Source: WHUA01 sp963711215 (lineage in GTDB: Bacteria > Pseudomonadota > Alphaproteobacteria > UBA8366). From it: a stretch of 64,000 nt of DNA. Positions 8,706 to 17,749 of this stretch are shown piece by piece (the stretch's first letter is position 1; each line of letters starts with the position of its first letter). The notes beneath the pieces were generated by a model. That model was given only the letters and a program-made list of their open reading frames with translations, did not search any database and was not told where the DNA came from. The stretch covers positions 868,001 through 932,000 of the forward strand of contig CAVQDH010000002.1 of assembly GCA_963711215.1 (NCBI GenBank), written 5' to 3'. A program made the position numbers and the translations under genes.

Positions 8706-9928
8706 TCAATCCGCGGCGTTGGCGTCGCGGATGGTTTCGAGCTGAACCGAGTTCGGGCTGAAGCGCGACTTGTAGGGCGAGGTGTCGATCTCCTCGAGCT
8801 CGATCTCGCCTGCCAGCACCTTCTGCTTCCAGGCCTGATGCTCGGGCTCCATCGCCTGGAATTCCGGCATGACCTCCTTGGCGAACAGCTCCAGGCTCTC
8901 GCAGATATGCTCGTGCCTGTTCTTGCCCGCCTGGTTCAGCAGGATGATCTGGTCGACATGCGAGCCGGCGTATTTGTGCAGCCGGTTGCGGATCGTCTCC
9001 GGCGAGCCGATCAGCCCCCCGAGAGCGCGCGCTCGAGCGCGTCCGGATTCTCGGTCTTCCAGCGCTCGTATTCCGCCCACAGGTCGACGGAGCCCGGCGG
9101 CGGCCGGTCGCGCTGCTTGCCGATGCGGTCGGCGCTGTAGAATTTCAGTGCGAACTGGAAGAACGGGATACCGTCGGCGCGGCGCCGTGCTTCCTCGTCG
9201 GTCTTCGCGCACATGAAATAGCTGACCAGCGCCATGTTCGAGTTGGTCTCGTAGTCTGTCAGCTTCTCCATGCGCTTGGTGAAGGAGTTGTAATAGGCGT
9301 GCACCCAGGCCTGCGCCGCGGCGCCGCTGATGAACTGGAACCCGAGCGCGCCCATGCCGCGCCGGCCCGCCATCTCGATCGTGTCGAGCTGCGAGCACGC
9401 GACCCAGAGCGGCGGATGCGGCTTCTGCTTCGGTTTCGGCAGCACGTTGCGCAGCGGGAAATCGAAATAATCGCCGTGATATTCGCAGCCGCCGTCCTTG
9501 AACATGGGAATGATCGCCCGGACGGCGTCTTCCCAGACCGCGCGCTTGGTCTCGAGCGGCCGGTCGAAGGGACCGAGCTCGGTTACGCTGCCGCCTTCGC
9601 CCATGCCCAGCTCGACCCGGCCGTCGCTCAGCAGGTCGAGGGACGCGACCCGCTCGGCGACGCGCGCCGGGTGGTTGGTCGTCAATTGAATGATGCCGTG
9701 GCCGAGACGGATCTTCTTGGTGCGCTGGCTGGCGGCGCCGAGGAAGACCTCCGGCGACGCGCAGTGCGAATACTCTTCCAGGAAATGATGCTCGACCTCC
9801 CAGGCGTATTCGTAGCCGAGCCTGTCGGCCAACGCCATCTGGTCGAGCGCGTTGTTGTACAGCCGCTGCTCGTCGCCCGGCGCCCAGGGCCGGGGCAATT
9901 GCAGCTCGTAGAAGATGCCGAATTTCAT
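8706..9928 (-). CDS. LLM-class (luciferase-like) flavin-dependent oxidoreductase (one frame break)
   Basis: Starts MKFGIFYELQLPRPW at 9928, the typical first strand of the bacterial luciferase-like TIM barrel. EVEHHF, the LGHGIIQLTTNHPARVAE region and the GMGEGGSVTELGPF loop bind FMN or F420 in the family. The frame breaks at about 9016 in a six-C run. Removing two bases or adding one joins SGG to GLIGSPETIRNRL, the usual segment before the C-terminal helices. Total about 407 residues. These enzymes act as monooxygenases on diverse small molecules; the substrate is unknown. It is one of three LLM genes in this window. Confidence 0.87.
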
Positions 9929-10057
9929 TGCCGCGATCCCGCTACCTTTTGTTGGTTAGTACAACCGTAGCATGGCAGCGCGGACAACGCGAAATCGCCG
10001 TGCGCGAGTCCGAAAAGCTGCGTCGCCACAAACCGATCGGCAGCGGTGGATAACTCT

Positions 10058-11338
10058 CTACGCCCGATCCTGCCAGCGCTGCCAGGCGATGGTAAGCCGG
10101 GCGATCGGGATGGAAAGCGCGTGTAGCGGCAGCGGGCGCAAAGGCGACGCCGGCACCGGCAGCTCGGCGAGCGGTGTCCCGAGCACGCGCTCGGCGAGCA
10201 GCTTTCCCATGCCGGTCGCCATGGCGATGCCGCGGCCGCTGTAGCCGAGCCCGGCATGCAGCCCCTCGGCCACGTCGTGCAGATGCGGCAGCCGGTCCGT
10301 GGTGACGGCGATCCGGCCGTCCCAGATATGCTCGAGGCTTATCTCGCCGACTTGCGGGAAAACCGTCTTGATATGGCCGGCCACCATCGTGGCGACCCGA
10401 CGGCGGATGTCGAAGGTGAACACCGGCGCCGCCCCGGCGACGACACGGCCATCGCGGTCCTTGCGGAAGGACCAGAGCACGCGGCGGCTGTCCGAGATGC
10501 TGTGCCCTTGGGGCAGGATGCTGCGCGCGATGTTGTCGCTGAGCGGGGTCGTCGCCGATTGGAACAGGCGGACGGGGACGAAGCTCTTCGCGAGCGCGGG
10601 CCAGAGATCGTTTACATAGGCGTTCGTCGCGAGCACGACCTTCTCGGCGGTGACCGTGCCGCCGGGCGTCTTTACGCGCCAGGCGCCGCCGTGCCGCTCG
10701 ACCGCCAGCGCGGGCGAGGCGGCGTGGATGACGGCGCCCGCCTTCTGCGCGGCGCGGGCGAGGCCGCGGGTATAGCCGAGCGGCTGGATGTTGCCGCCGC
10801 CCCGGTGCATCCAGGCGCCGATGTAATGCGGGCTGCCGGTGAGGTCAGCGGTCCGGCTTCGGTCGAGAAATTCCACCGGCGCGCCGCGCGCGGCCCATTG
10901 GTCGTGCTTCTGACGCGCGACGGCAAGCCGCGCCGCGTTATGCGCCGGCATCAGCCAGCCCTTCTGGATGGCGTCGCAGTCGATGCCATGGCGGCGGATC
11001 AGGTCGAAGACGAGCGCGGCCGAATCCTGCACCCACTGGTTCATCGCCTCGCCGCGCTCCTTGCCGAACTTGGCGGCGATCTGGTCCGGACTGTGCTTGC
11101 TGTAGCCCGGCACGACCTGTCCGTGGTTGCGGCCCGACGCGCCGAAGCCCGGATGCGCCGCCTCGACCAGCACCGTGTCGACGCCGGCCTCGGCCAGATG
11201 CAGCGCCGCCGACAGGCCGGTGAAGCCGCCGCCGATAACGCAGGCATCGGCCCGCCGGTCGCCCTGAAGCGGCGGTGTCTCCGGCGGCGGCGCGGCCGTC
11301 GAGAACCAGAGGGCGGAGCGCGGATCGGAGGTCTTCAT
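10058..11338 (-). CDS. FAD-dependent amine/amino-acid oxidase (DAO family, PuuB-like)
   Basis: 426 residues, unbroken. The N-terminal WFSTAAPPPETPPL stretch precedes the FAD Rossmann motif VIGGGFTGLSAALHLAEAG. ASGRNHGQVVPGY follows, a hallmark of gamma-glutamylputrescine-oxidase-like flavoproteins, then GGGNIQPLGYTRGLARAA, and the C-terminal GYSGRGIAMATGMGKLLA closes the FAD site. The family oxidises primary or secondary amines to imines with O2. A RidA-family gene ends 25 bases upstream on the same strand. Since RidA proteins hydrolyse reactive imines, the two plausibly work together. The actual amine is unknown. Confidence 0.88.
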   Translation of the reverse strand: MKTSDPRSALWFSTAAPPPETPPLQGDRRADACVIGGGFTGLSAALHLAEAGVDTVLVEAAHPGFGASGRNHGQVVPGYSKHSPDQIAAKFGKERGEAMNQWVQDSAALVFDLIRRHGIDCDAIQKGWLMPAHNAARLAVARQKHDQWAARGAPVEFLDRSRTADLTGSPHYIGAWMHRGGGNIQPLGYTRGLARAAQKAGAVIHAASPALAVERHGGAWRVKTPGGTVTAEKVVLATNAYVNDLWPALAKSFVPVRLFQSATTPLSDNIARSILPQGHSISDSRRVLWSFRKDRDGRVVAGAAPVFTFDIRRRVATMVAGHIKTVFPQVGEISLEHIWDGRIAVTTDRLPHLHDVAEGLHAGLGYSGRGIAMATGMGKLLAERVLGTPLAELPVPASPLRPLPLHALSIPIARLTIAWQRWQDRA

Positions 11339-11363
11339 CGGAGGGTCCTTGGTGGCCTGCGCG

Positions 11364-11746
11364 TCAGCGCACCGCGACGATCTCGAGCTGCACCAGCGTC
11401 TTGCCGTCGAAATCCGTCTTCAGCGCATGGCGCGCCGGGCGGTCGTGCTCGTCCGGGAACAGCTTCAGCCATTCGCGGTTGACCGCGTCGCGGTTCGATG
11501 CGTCCTTGAGAAAGACGGTGACCTTGGCCACGTCGCCGAGGCTGAAGCCCGCGCCCTCGACCAAGGATCTTCATGTTGGCGAAGGCGTTGGTGGCCTGGG
11601 CGTCGAAGGAGTCGGGCAAGGCGCCGTCCTTGCCGTAGCCCCCGATGGCGCCGGAAAACAGCATGTTGCCGATGCGCGTGCAGTGGCCGATGGGGTTCTT
11701 GTGCCGGACAAGGCCGGGAATATGCAGGCTTTCGCGTCTTCGCCAC
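11364..11746 (-). CDS. RidA (YjgF/UK114) family protein (two frame breaks)
   Basis: A GTG start at 11746 follows GGGAGAGCGACC. After removing one base near 11727 and one near 11570 the product is about 126 residues, normal for RidA. It reads LHIPGLVRHKNPIGHCTRIGNM in pieces, then MLFSGAIGGYGKDG, TNAFANMKI, VAKVTVFLKD and the terminal LVQLEIVAV strand. RidA trimers hydrolyse enamine and imine intermediates. It lies just upstream of a DAO-type amine oxidase and probably clears its product. The family's conserved Arg near the C-terminal region is not certain here, so it may be a non-RidA Rid subgroup. Confidence 0.8.
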
Positions 11747-11845
11747 GGTCGCTCTCCCCGAATGTGCGGATCAGAGGCGGACGGATTGCCGCCTTCCGTT
11801 GCCGTCAGCATAGCCGAAGACGCCCATGCCCGCTAAAAGACTGTG

Positions 11846-12619
11846 ATGGCAGGAACGAACAAATCCCTCGAACCCATCTTGGGCGGGCCGGCGGTGATCC
11901 TGGTCGAGCCGCAGCTCGGCGAGAATATCGGCTTCGTCGCCCGCGCGATGCTGAATTGCGGCATGACCGACCTCAGGCTGGTGCGGCCGCGCGACGGCTG
12001 GCCGAACGAGAAGGCGCGCGCCGCCGCGTCCGGTGCGGACGCGGTGATCGACGCGGTGCGGCTCTACGACACGGCCGAGGCGGCGATCGCCGGTTTCGCG
12101 CGCGTCTTCGCGACGACCGCGCGGCCGCGCTACATGATCAAGCCGGTGATGACGCCGCGCCGCGCCGCGGCCGAGCTGCGGGCCGAGATCGGGCGCGGCG
12201 TGCCCTGCGGCCTGCTGTTCGGACGCGAACGGAACGGCCTGGAGAACGACCACATCGCGCTGGCGGACACCATCGTCCAGGTGCCGCTCAACCCCGCTTT
12301 CAGCTCCCTCAGCCTGCCGCAGGCGGTGCTGCTGATCGCCTATGAATGGTTCCAGGCGGGCAGCGAGGCGCCGCCCGAGGAGCTGGTCCTGGGCCGCACC
12401 CAGCCGGCCGGCAAGGGCGAGCTGCTCTATTTCTTCGAGCGGCTGGAGGGCATGCTGGACGCCACGGGCTTCTTCCCGGTCGCGGACAAGCGCCCGGGGA
12501 TGATCCGCAACATCCGGAATATCTTCCAGCGCCAGCACCTGACCGAGCAGGAGCTGCGGACGCTGCACGGCATCCTGACCGCCCTGGAGGAGGGGCGGCG
12601 GGGCCGGGGGAAGGAATGA
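11846..12619 (+). CDS. trmJ: TrmJ-type tRNA 2'-O-methyltransferase (SPOUT family)
   Basis: About 257 residues. VILVEPQLGENIGFVARAM is the N-terminal SPOUT signature. The SAM-binding trefoil knot is seen as LLFGRERNGLENDHIALAD followed by VPLNPAFSSLSLPQAV. A C-terminal helical extension (residues about 195-255) is typical of TrmJ. The enzyme methylates the ribose of nucleotide 32 in several tRNAs. The start may be GTG 11843 or ATG 11846; the ribosome site is poor for both. It is divergent from the RidA gene, and rpsD follows after a 215-bp gap containing a perfect hairpin. Confidence 0.9.
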   Translation: MAGTNKSLEPILGGPAVILVEPQLGENIGFVARAMLNCGMTDLRLVRPRDGWPNEKARAAASGADAVIDAVRLYDTAEAAIAGFARVFATTARPRYMIKPVMTPRRAAAELRAEIGRGVPCGLLFGRERNGLENDHIALADTIVQVPLNPAFSSLSLPQAVLLIAYEWFQAGSEAPPEELVLGRTQPAGKGELLYFFERLEGMLDATGFFPVADKRPGMIRNIRNIFQRQHLTEQELRTLHGILTALEEGRRGRGKE

Positions 12620-12642
12620 GGCGGCAGCTAGCTGGGAAGTTT

Positions 12643-12693
12643 AAAAAGGGGACAGAGCCCTATTTTCACGAAAAGGGGCTCTGTCCCCTTTTT
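12643..12693. repeat. Perfect 18-bp inverted repeat (REP/terminator-like)
   Basis: AAAAAGGGGACAGAGCCC at 12643-12660 and its exact reverse complement at 12676-12693 are separated by a 15-base loop. GGGGACAG-type palindromes with this arrangement recur in many proteobacterial genomes, where they are linked to REP-associated (RAYT) transposases. No transposase is present here. The A and T ends would also let it terminate transcription in both directions between trmJ and rpsD. Confidence 0.75.
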
Positions 12694-12834
12694 GAGGCAA
12701 GGTTTGACAATCCGGCCGCAATCCCTATAGTCCGGCCACCTTCCGGTAACGTGGACCCGCCCACGCGCGGGATCCCGCCGTCTCCGACGGCTGACTGGAT
12801 CAAATAACGCCTGTCAAACCAGGGTTTAGAGGAT

Positions 12835-13449
12835 ATGAGCAAACGCGTAGCATCGAAGTACAAGATTAACCGCCGCCTGGGCGTTAATCTCTGGGGCCGG
12901 CCCCGCAGCCCCTTCAACAAGCGGGAATATGCCCCCGGCCAGCATGGCCAGCGCCGCCGCAAGCCGTCGGATTTCGGCACCCAGCTCGCGGCCAAGCAGA
13001 AGCTCAAGGGCTACTACGGCAACATCGGCGAGAAGCAGTTCCGCCGCTATTACCAGACCGCGGCCCAGCTCCGCGGCGATACCGGCGAGCACCTGATCGG
13101 CCTGCTGGAGCGCCGGCTGGACGCGGTGGTCTACCGCTCCAAGTTCGTGCCCACGGTCTTTTCGGCGCGCCAGTTCATCAGCCACGGCCATGTCAGCGTC
13201 AACGGCCGGCGGGTCAACATCCCGTCCTACCTGGTCAAGGAAGGCGACGTGATCGAGGTGCGCGAGAAGAGCCGGCAGATCCCGATGGTGCTGGACGCCA
13301 TCGAATTGGCCGAGCGCGACGTGCCCGACTACATCACGGTCGATCCCCGCAAGATGACGGCGACCTATGTCCGCACGCCGAAATTCGGGGACGTACCCTA
13401 TCCGATCAAGATGGAGCCGAACCTCGTCGTCGAGTTCTATTCGCGGTGA
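12835..13449 (+). CDS. rpsD: 30S ribosomal protein S4
   Basis: 204 residues, the normal length for S4, starting MSKRVASKYKINRRLG. Two domains are clear: the N-terminal helical part with NKREYAPGQHGQRRRK, and the S4 RNA-binding fold at about residues 95-155 (LLERRLDAVVYRSKF, ISHGHVSVNGRRVNIPSY). It binds the 5' domain of 16S rRNA and starts small-subunit assembly. It is a single-gene unit here, as in many alphaproteobacteria, and a classic rho-independent terminator follows at 13485-13514. Confidence 0.97.
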   Translation: MSKRVASKYKINRRLGVNLWGRPRSPFNKREYAPGQHGQRRRKPSDFGTQLAAKQKLKGYYGNIGEKQFRRYYQTAAQLRGDTGEHLIGLLERRLDAVVYRSKFVPTVFSARQFISHGHVSVNGRRVNIPSYLVKEGDVIEVREKSRQIPMVLDAIELAERDVPDYITVDPRKMTATYVRTPKFGDVPYPIKMEPNLVVEFYSR

Positions 13450-13484
13450 CGGCCTGAGCAGCGCCGTCGCGCGCATCCGTTCCG

Positions 13485-13514
13485 AAAGGGGCGCGGGATT
13501 CCGCGCCCCTTTTT
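13485..13514 (+). terminator. Rho-independent terminator of rpsD
   Basis: AAAGGGGCGCGG (13485-13496) pairs with CCGCGCCCCTTT (13501-13512) around a 4-base GATT loop, followed by more T. It starts about 36 bases after the rpsD stop. Confidence 0.85.
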
Positions 13515-13556
13515 GCTGTACGATGGTCGCGAAAGTGGCAGCGGAAAGGGGCGGCG

Positions 13557-14600
13557 ATGCGTCTCGGGATCGTACACGGCGGCGGCAGCGCGCAATTCTC
13601 GGTCGACATGGAGATGGTGCTGGAGGCGGAGCGCCTCGGCTACCACTCGGTCTGGACGTCGGAATCCTACGGCTCGGACGCGATCACGCCGGCTGCCTGG
13701 ATCCTGGCTCGCACGACGCGGATCCAGGTCGGCACCGGCATCATCCAGATGCCGGCCCGCGCGCCGGCGATGGCGGCCATGACCGCGATGACGCTGCAGG
13801 CGATGTCCGGCAACCGCTTCATCCTCGGCATCGGGCCGTCCGGGCCGCAGGTCGTCGAGGGCTGGTACGGCGTGCCCTACGGCAAGCCGCTGACGCGGAC
13901 GCGCGAGTATATCGAGATCGTCCGCAAGGTCCTGGCGCGCCAGGAGCCGCTGGTCCATGACGGCGTCCACTACCAGATCCCCAAGACGGGCGCGGGGACG
14001 ACCGGCCTCGGCAAGCCGCTGAAGAGCATCCTGCACGGCGATCCGTCGCTCAAGATCTACACCGCGGCGATCACGCCGAACGGGGTCAGGACGGCGGCGG
14101 AGATCGCGGACGGCTTCATCCCGATCTACATGAACCCGGACAAGTTCGAGGTGTTCGGCGAAGCGTCTGGCCGAGGGCTTTGCCAAGGCGGGCGGCGGCA
14201 AGGGGCTCGACGAATTTCGACGTCGCGCCCTACGTCAACGTGGCGCTGGGCGACGACCTCGAGGAATGCCGCCAGCCGATCAAGGCGCAGCTCGCGCTCT
14301 ACATCGGCGGCATGGGCGCGCGCGGACAAGAACTTCTACAACGACCTCGCCAAGCGGCTCGGCTACGAGGCGGCGGCGGTCACGATCCAGGACCTCTACC
14401 TCGCCGGACGCCGGGCGGAAGCCGAAGCCGCCGTGCCCGACGCGCTGGTCGACGACATCGCGCTGATCGGTCCCAAGCCGCGCATCCGCGAGCGGCTGGC
14501 CTCATGGAAGAAGGCGGGCGCGGACGGCAAGATCGGCACGATGATCATCCGCAAGCCGACGCCGGAGGCGCTGCGGTTCTTCGCGGAGGAGCTGCTGTAG
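13557..14600 (+). CDS. LLM-class flavin/F420-dependent oxidoreductase (three surplus bases)
   Basis: Begins MRLGIVHGGGSAQF at ATG 13557 with GGAAAGGGGCGGCG just upstream. VQVGTGIIQMPARAPAMAAMTA, RFILGIGPSGPQVVEGW and YGVPYGKPLTRTREY-type blocks match F420/FMN-dependent LLM oxidoreductases. The frame is open throughout, yet residues about 204-258 are nonsense. One extra T near 14166, one near 14213 and one G near 14328 together shift the frame by three. Corrected, the segment reads EALAEGFAKAGGGKGLDEFD and then FDVAPYVNVALGDDLEE. Length about 346 residues. Substrate unknown. It sits between the rpsD terminator and the convergent grxD operon. Confidence 0.85.
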   Translation: MRLGIVHGGGSAQFSVDMEMVLEAERLGYHSVWTSESYGSDAITPAAWILARTTRIQVGTGIIQMPARAPAMAAMTAMTLQAMSGNRFILGIGPSGPQVVEGWYGVPYGKPLTRTREYIEIVRKVLARQEPLVHDGVHYQIPKTGAGTTGLGKPLKSILHGDPSLKIYTAAITPNGVRTAAEIADGFIPIYMNPDKFEVFGEASGRGLCQGGRRQGARRISTSRPTSTWRWATTSRNAASRSRRSSRSTSAAWARADKNFYNDLAKRLGYEAAAVTIQDLYLAGRRAEAEAAVPDALVDDIALIGPKPRIRERLASWKKAGADGKIGTMIIRKPTPEALRFFAEELL

Positions 14601-14697
14601 CGGCTTCGGGCGAAACACCCGGACCTGACCCTTCTCCGCAAAGGAAGGGCAATTGCATTTGGCGATTATGGGCGATTGGGGACCGGCATGGTGCGTG

Positions 14698-14770
14698 CTT
14701 CGACAAGCTCAGCATGAGGTTTTTCTCAATGCCACGAAGAATTTACCCTATCCTGAGCCTGTCGAAGGAC
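14698..14770. repeat. Imperfect palindromic repeat, TTCGACARGCTCAG family
   Basis: CTTCGACAAGCTCAGCATGAG at the left is matched by an inverted TATCCTGAGCCTGTCGAAGG at the right, with about 30 bases between. A related pair lies at 29922-29978. Such sequences are a familiar dispersed intergenic repeat in alphaproteobacterial genomes. The rest of the 281-base gap 14601-14881 holds only the grxD terminator. Confidence 0.7.
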
Positions 14771-14831
14771 GCACAGCACTGAAGCCATAGGCACAAATGC
14801 GATCGCCCTGGGATGAAACCCGCCCAACGAA

Positions 14832-14859
14832 AAAGGCCGCGCCTTTGGGCGCGGCCTTT
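14832..14859 (-). terminator. Rho-independent terminator of the purC...grxD operon
   Basis: AAAGGCCGCGCC (14832-14843) pairs with GGCGCGGCCTTT (14848-14859) around TTTG. Read on the minus strand the stem is followed by five T. It lies 22 bases past the grxD stop and could also stop rightward transcription. Confidence 0.85.
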
Positions 14860-14881
14860 CGTGCGGAACGCTAAATCCGGA

Positions 14882-15217
14882 TCAGGCTTCGACCTTGACG
14901 CCGCGGCTCTCCAGCAGCTCCTGCAGCTCGCCGGTCTGGTACATCTCGCGGACGATGTCGCAGCCGCCGATGAACTCGCCCTTGACGTAGAGCTGGGGAA
15001 CCGTCGGCCAGTTGCTGAAGTCCTTGATGCCCTGGCGGATGCTCGGGTCTTCCAGCACGTCGATGCCCTTGAACTTGGTGCCGAGCTCGCTCAGCACCTG
15101 GACCACGGCGGCGGAGAAGCCGCATTGCGGGAACACCGGCGTGCCCTTCATGAAGAGCACGATGTCGTTGGTCTCGATCTCTCTCTTGATCCGGTCGGTA
15201 ACGGTATTGTCGGTCAT
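14882..15217 (-). CDS. grxD: Monothiol glutaredoxin, Grx4/GrxD family
   Basis: 111 residues with the single-cysteine active site CGFS at residues 32-35, preceded by FMKGTP. NWPTVPQLYVKGEFIGGCDI supplies the glutathione and iron-sulfur site. Monothiol glutaredoxins carry [2Fe-2S] clusters as dimers or as heterodimers with BolA proteins. The bolA-like gene lies 44 bases upstream on the same strand, and both follow purL. This is an arrangement widely seen in alphaproteobacteria. It is the last gene of the operon before a strong terminator. Confidence 0.95.
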   Translation of the reverse strand: MTDNTVTDRIKREIETNDIVLFMKGTPVFPQCGFSAAVVQVLSELGTKFKGIDVLEDPSIRQGIKDFSNWPTVPQLYVKGEFIGGCDIVREMYQTGELQELLESRGVKVEA

Positions 15218-15261
15218 TGCGCCATCCTCGTTCGTGAAAATCGGTTGCCTCGTGAGTGTGG

Positions 15262-15501
15262 TCAGGCCTCGTCCAGGACGCTGGTCTGGAGGGCGAGCGC
15301 GTGCAGTTCCTGGCCCATGCGGCCGCGCAGCGCGTCATACACCATCTGATGCTGCTGAACGCGGCTCTTGCCTTTGAAGGACGTGGCCTTGACCAGGGCG
15401 GCGTAGTGATCGCCGTCGCCGCGCAGGTCGGAAATCTCGACCTGGGCCCCCGGGATCGCTTCCTTGATCATCCGTTCGATTTCCGTCGCGCTCATCGCCA
15501 T
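15262..15501 (-). CDS. BolA-family protein
   Basis: 79 residues, small BolA/IbaG type: a helix (SATEIERMIKEAIPGAQVEI), then GDGDHYAALVKATSFKGKSRVQQHQ in pieces and a terminal helix with ALALQT. The conserved Cys/His cluster ligand is represented by His in the GDGDHY loop. BolA proteins pair with CGFS glutaredoxins to handle [2Fe-2S] clusters. Placement directly before grxD fits that partnership. It is in line with purL upstream (27-base gap). Confidence 0.92.
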   Translation of the reverse strand: MAMSATEIERMIKEAIPGAQVEISDLRGDGDHYAALVKATSFKGKSRVQQHQMVYDALRGRMGQELHALALQTSVLDEA

Positions 15502-15528
15502 GTTTGTTCGAGCCTCCCCGTGTGACGC

Positions 15529-17749
15529 TCAGGCCGATCCCATGAAACCTGGTAACCAGCCCTCATGCGCCGCCCGTAGCTCCGTCAACGATATGGTACA
15601 GCCGCCCCCCACTGTCAACGAGGCGCCGCCGGTCCGCCCGATGGCCCGGGCCGCCACGCCGGCCTTCCGGGCCGCTTCCAGGACGGGTTCAGGGTCCTGG
15701 ACCGCGACCAGGTAGCGGCCCTGGTCCTCGCCGAACAGCCAGGCATGCGCCGGCGGGCCGTCCCCGGGGACCTCGATCGCCGCGCCGATGCCGCCCGCGA
15801 GCGCCATCTCGGCCAGGCCGACCAGGAGCCCGCCGTCCGAGAGGTCGTGGCAGCGGCGGACCTGGCCGCCCGCGATCAGGGACTGCACCAGGGCGCCGTT
15901 CCGGCGCTCGGCCGCGAGGTCGACGGGCGGCGGCGCGCCTTCTTCGCGGCCGCAGATCTCGCGCAGGTAAAGCGAGGCGCCGAGCCAGCCCTCGGTGTCG
16001 CCGATCAGCAGGATCGTCTCGTCCGGCCTGCTCGAAGGCCGCCCGCGGCACCGCGCGCAGGTCCTCGATCAGGCCGAGGCCGCCGATCACGGGGGAGGGC
16101 AGGATCGCCTCGCCTTCGGTCTCGTTGTAGAGCGACACGTTGCCGGAAACGACGGGGAAGTCGAGCGCGCGGGCCGCATCGCCCATGCCGCGCACGCAGC
16201 CGACGAACTGGCCCATGATGCGCGGGCGCTCCGGGTTGCCGAAATTGAGGTTGTTGGTGATCGCCAGCGGCGCCGCGCCGGCCGCGATCAGGTTGCGCCA
16301 GGCCTCCGCGACCGCCTGGCGGCCGCCGGCTTCGGGATCGGCGAGGCAATAGCGCGGGGTCGAGTCCGTGGTCATCGCCAGCCCGCGCGTCGTGTCGTGG
16401 ATGCGCACGACGGCGGCGTCGCCGCCCGGGCCGCGCACGGTGTCGGCCATGACCATGTGGTCGTACTGCTCCCAGATCCAGCGCCGGCTGCACAGATCGG
16501 GCGAGCCCAGCAGGGCCTTGAGCGCCTGCAGCGGGTCGGCCGGGGCCGGGACGTCCTTCGCCGCGAGATGCGGCCGGGCGGGGCTCGGCTCCCAGGGGCG
16601 GTCGTAGAGCGGCGCCGCGCTGACCAGCGGGTCGACCGGGATATCGGCTTCGACCTTGCCGTCCTTCTTCAGGGTCAGGCGGCCGGTCTCGGTGATCCGG
16701 CCGATCACGGCGAAATCGAGCTCCCATTTGTGGAAGATCGTGCGCGCTTCCTCCTCGCGGCCGGGCTTGAGCACCATCAGCATGCGCTCCTGGCTTTCCG
16801 ACAGCATCAGCTCGTAGGCGGTCATGCCGGTCTCGCGCATCGGCACCTGGTCGAGGTCGAGCTCGATGCCGACGCCGCCCTTGGACGCCATCTCGACCGA
16901 GGAGGAGGTGAGCCCCGCCGCGCCCATGTCCTGGATCGCGACGATCGCGTCGGTCGCCATCAGCTCGAGGCAGGCTTCCAGCAGCAGCTTCTCGGTGAAG
17001 GGATCGCCGACCTGCACGGTCGGGCGCTTCTCCTCGGCGTCCTCGGAGAATTCGGCCGAGGCCATGGTCGCGCCGTGGATGCCGTCGCGCCCCGTCTTTG
17101 AGCCGACATAGACCACCGGATTCCCCGGGCCGGCCGCCGCGGAATAGAAGATCCGGTCCGCGTCCGCGATGCCGACGGTCATCGCGTTGACCAGGATGTT
17201 GCCGTTGTAGGCGGGGTGGAAGTTGGTCTCGCCCGCGACCGTCGGCACGCCGATGCAGTTGCCGTAGCCGCCGATGCCCGAGACCACGCCGGCGACGAGG
17301 TGCCGGGTCTTGGGATGGTCGGGCGCGCCGAAGCGCAAGGCGTTGAGATTGGCGATCGGCCGCGCGCCCATGGTGAACACGTCGCGCAGGATGCCGCCGA
17401 CGCCCGTCGCCGCGCCCTGATAGGGCTCGATGAAGCTCGGGTGGTTGTGGCTCTCGATCTTGAAGATCGCCGCCTTGCCGTCGCCGATGTCGACCACGCC
17501 GGCATTCTCGCCCGGCCCGCAGATGACCCGCGGCCCCTCGGTCGGCAAGGTCTTGAGGTGGATGCGCGACGACTTGTAGGAGCAATGCTCCGACCACATG
17601 ACCGAGAAGATGCCGAGCTCGGTGATGCTGGGCGCGCGCCCGAGGATGCCGAGCAGAGTCTCGTATTCGGCCGGCGTCAGGCCGTGCTCCTTGACGAGCT
17701 CCTGCGTGATCGCCGCCGGTTCCGGGCGCTCCTCCCGCGCGGTCGCCAT
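15529..17749 (-). CDS. purL: Phosphoribosylformylglycinamidine synthase II (one frame break)
   Basis: Starts MATAREERPEP at 17749, its ATG overlapping the purQ stop as ATGA. About 739 residues after dropping one base near 16022, matching the small-PurL type that needs PurS and PurQ. Motifs run in order: FSVMWSEHCSYKSSR, KIESHNHPSFIEPYQGAATGVGG, IVAIQDMGAAGLTSSSVEMA and a second-half ATP-site repeat with ITNNLNFGNPE. The C-terminus HDLSDGGLLVGLAEMAL is in the second frame. It converts FGAR to FGAM with glutamine-derived ammonia and ATP. It is essential for purine synthesis without supplements, so the break is probably an assembly error. Confidence 0.95.

Noticed and set aside
10256..11482. 408-residue plus-strand frame opposite the DAO-type oxidase
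   Set aside because: The minus strand carries the FAD motifs; the plus frame is compositionally a shadow.
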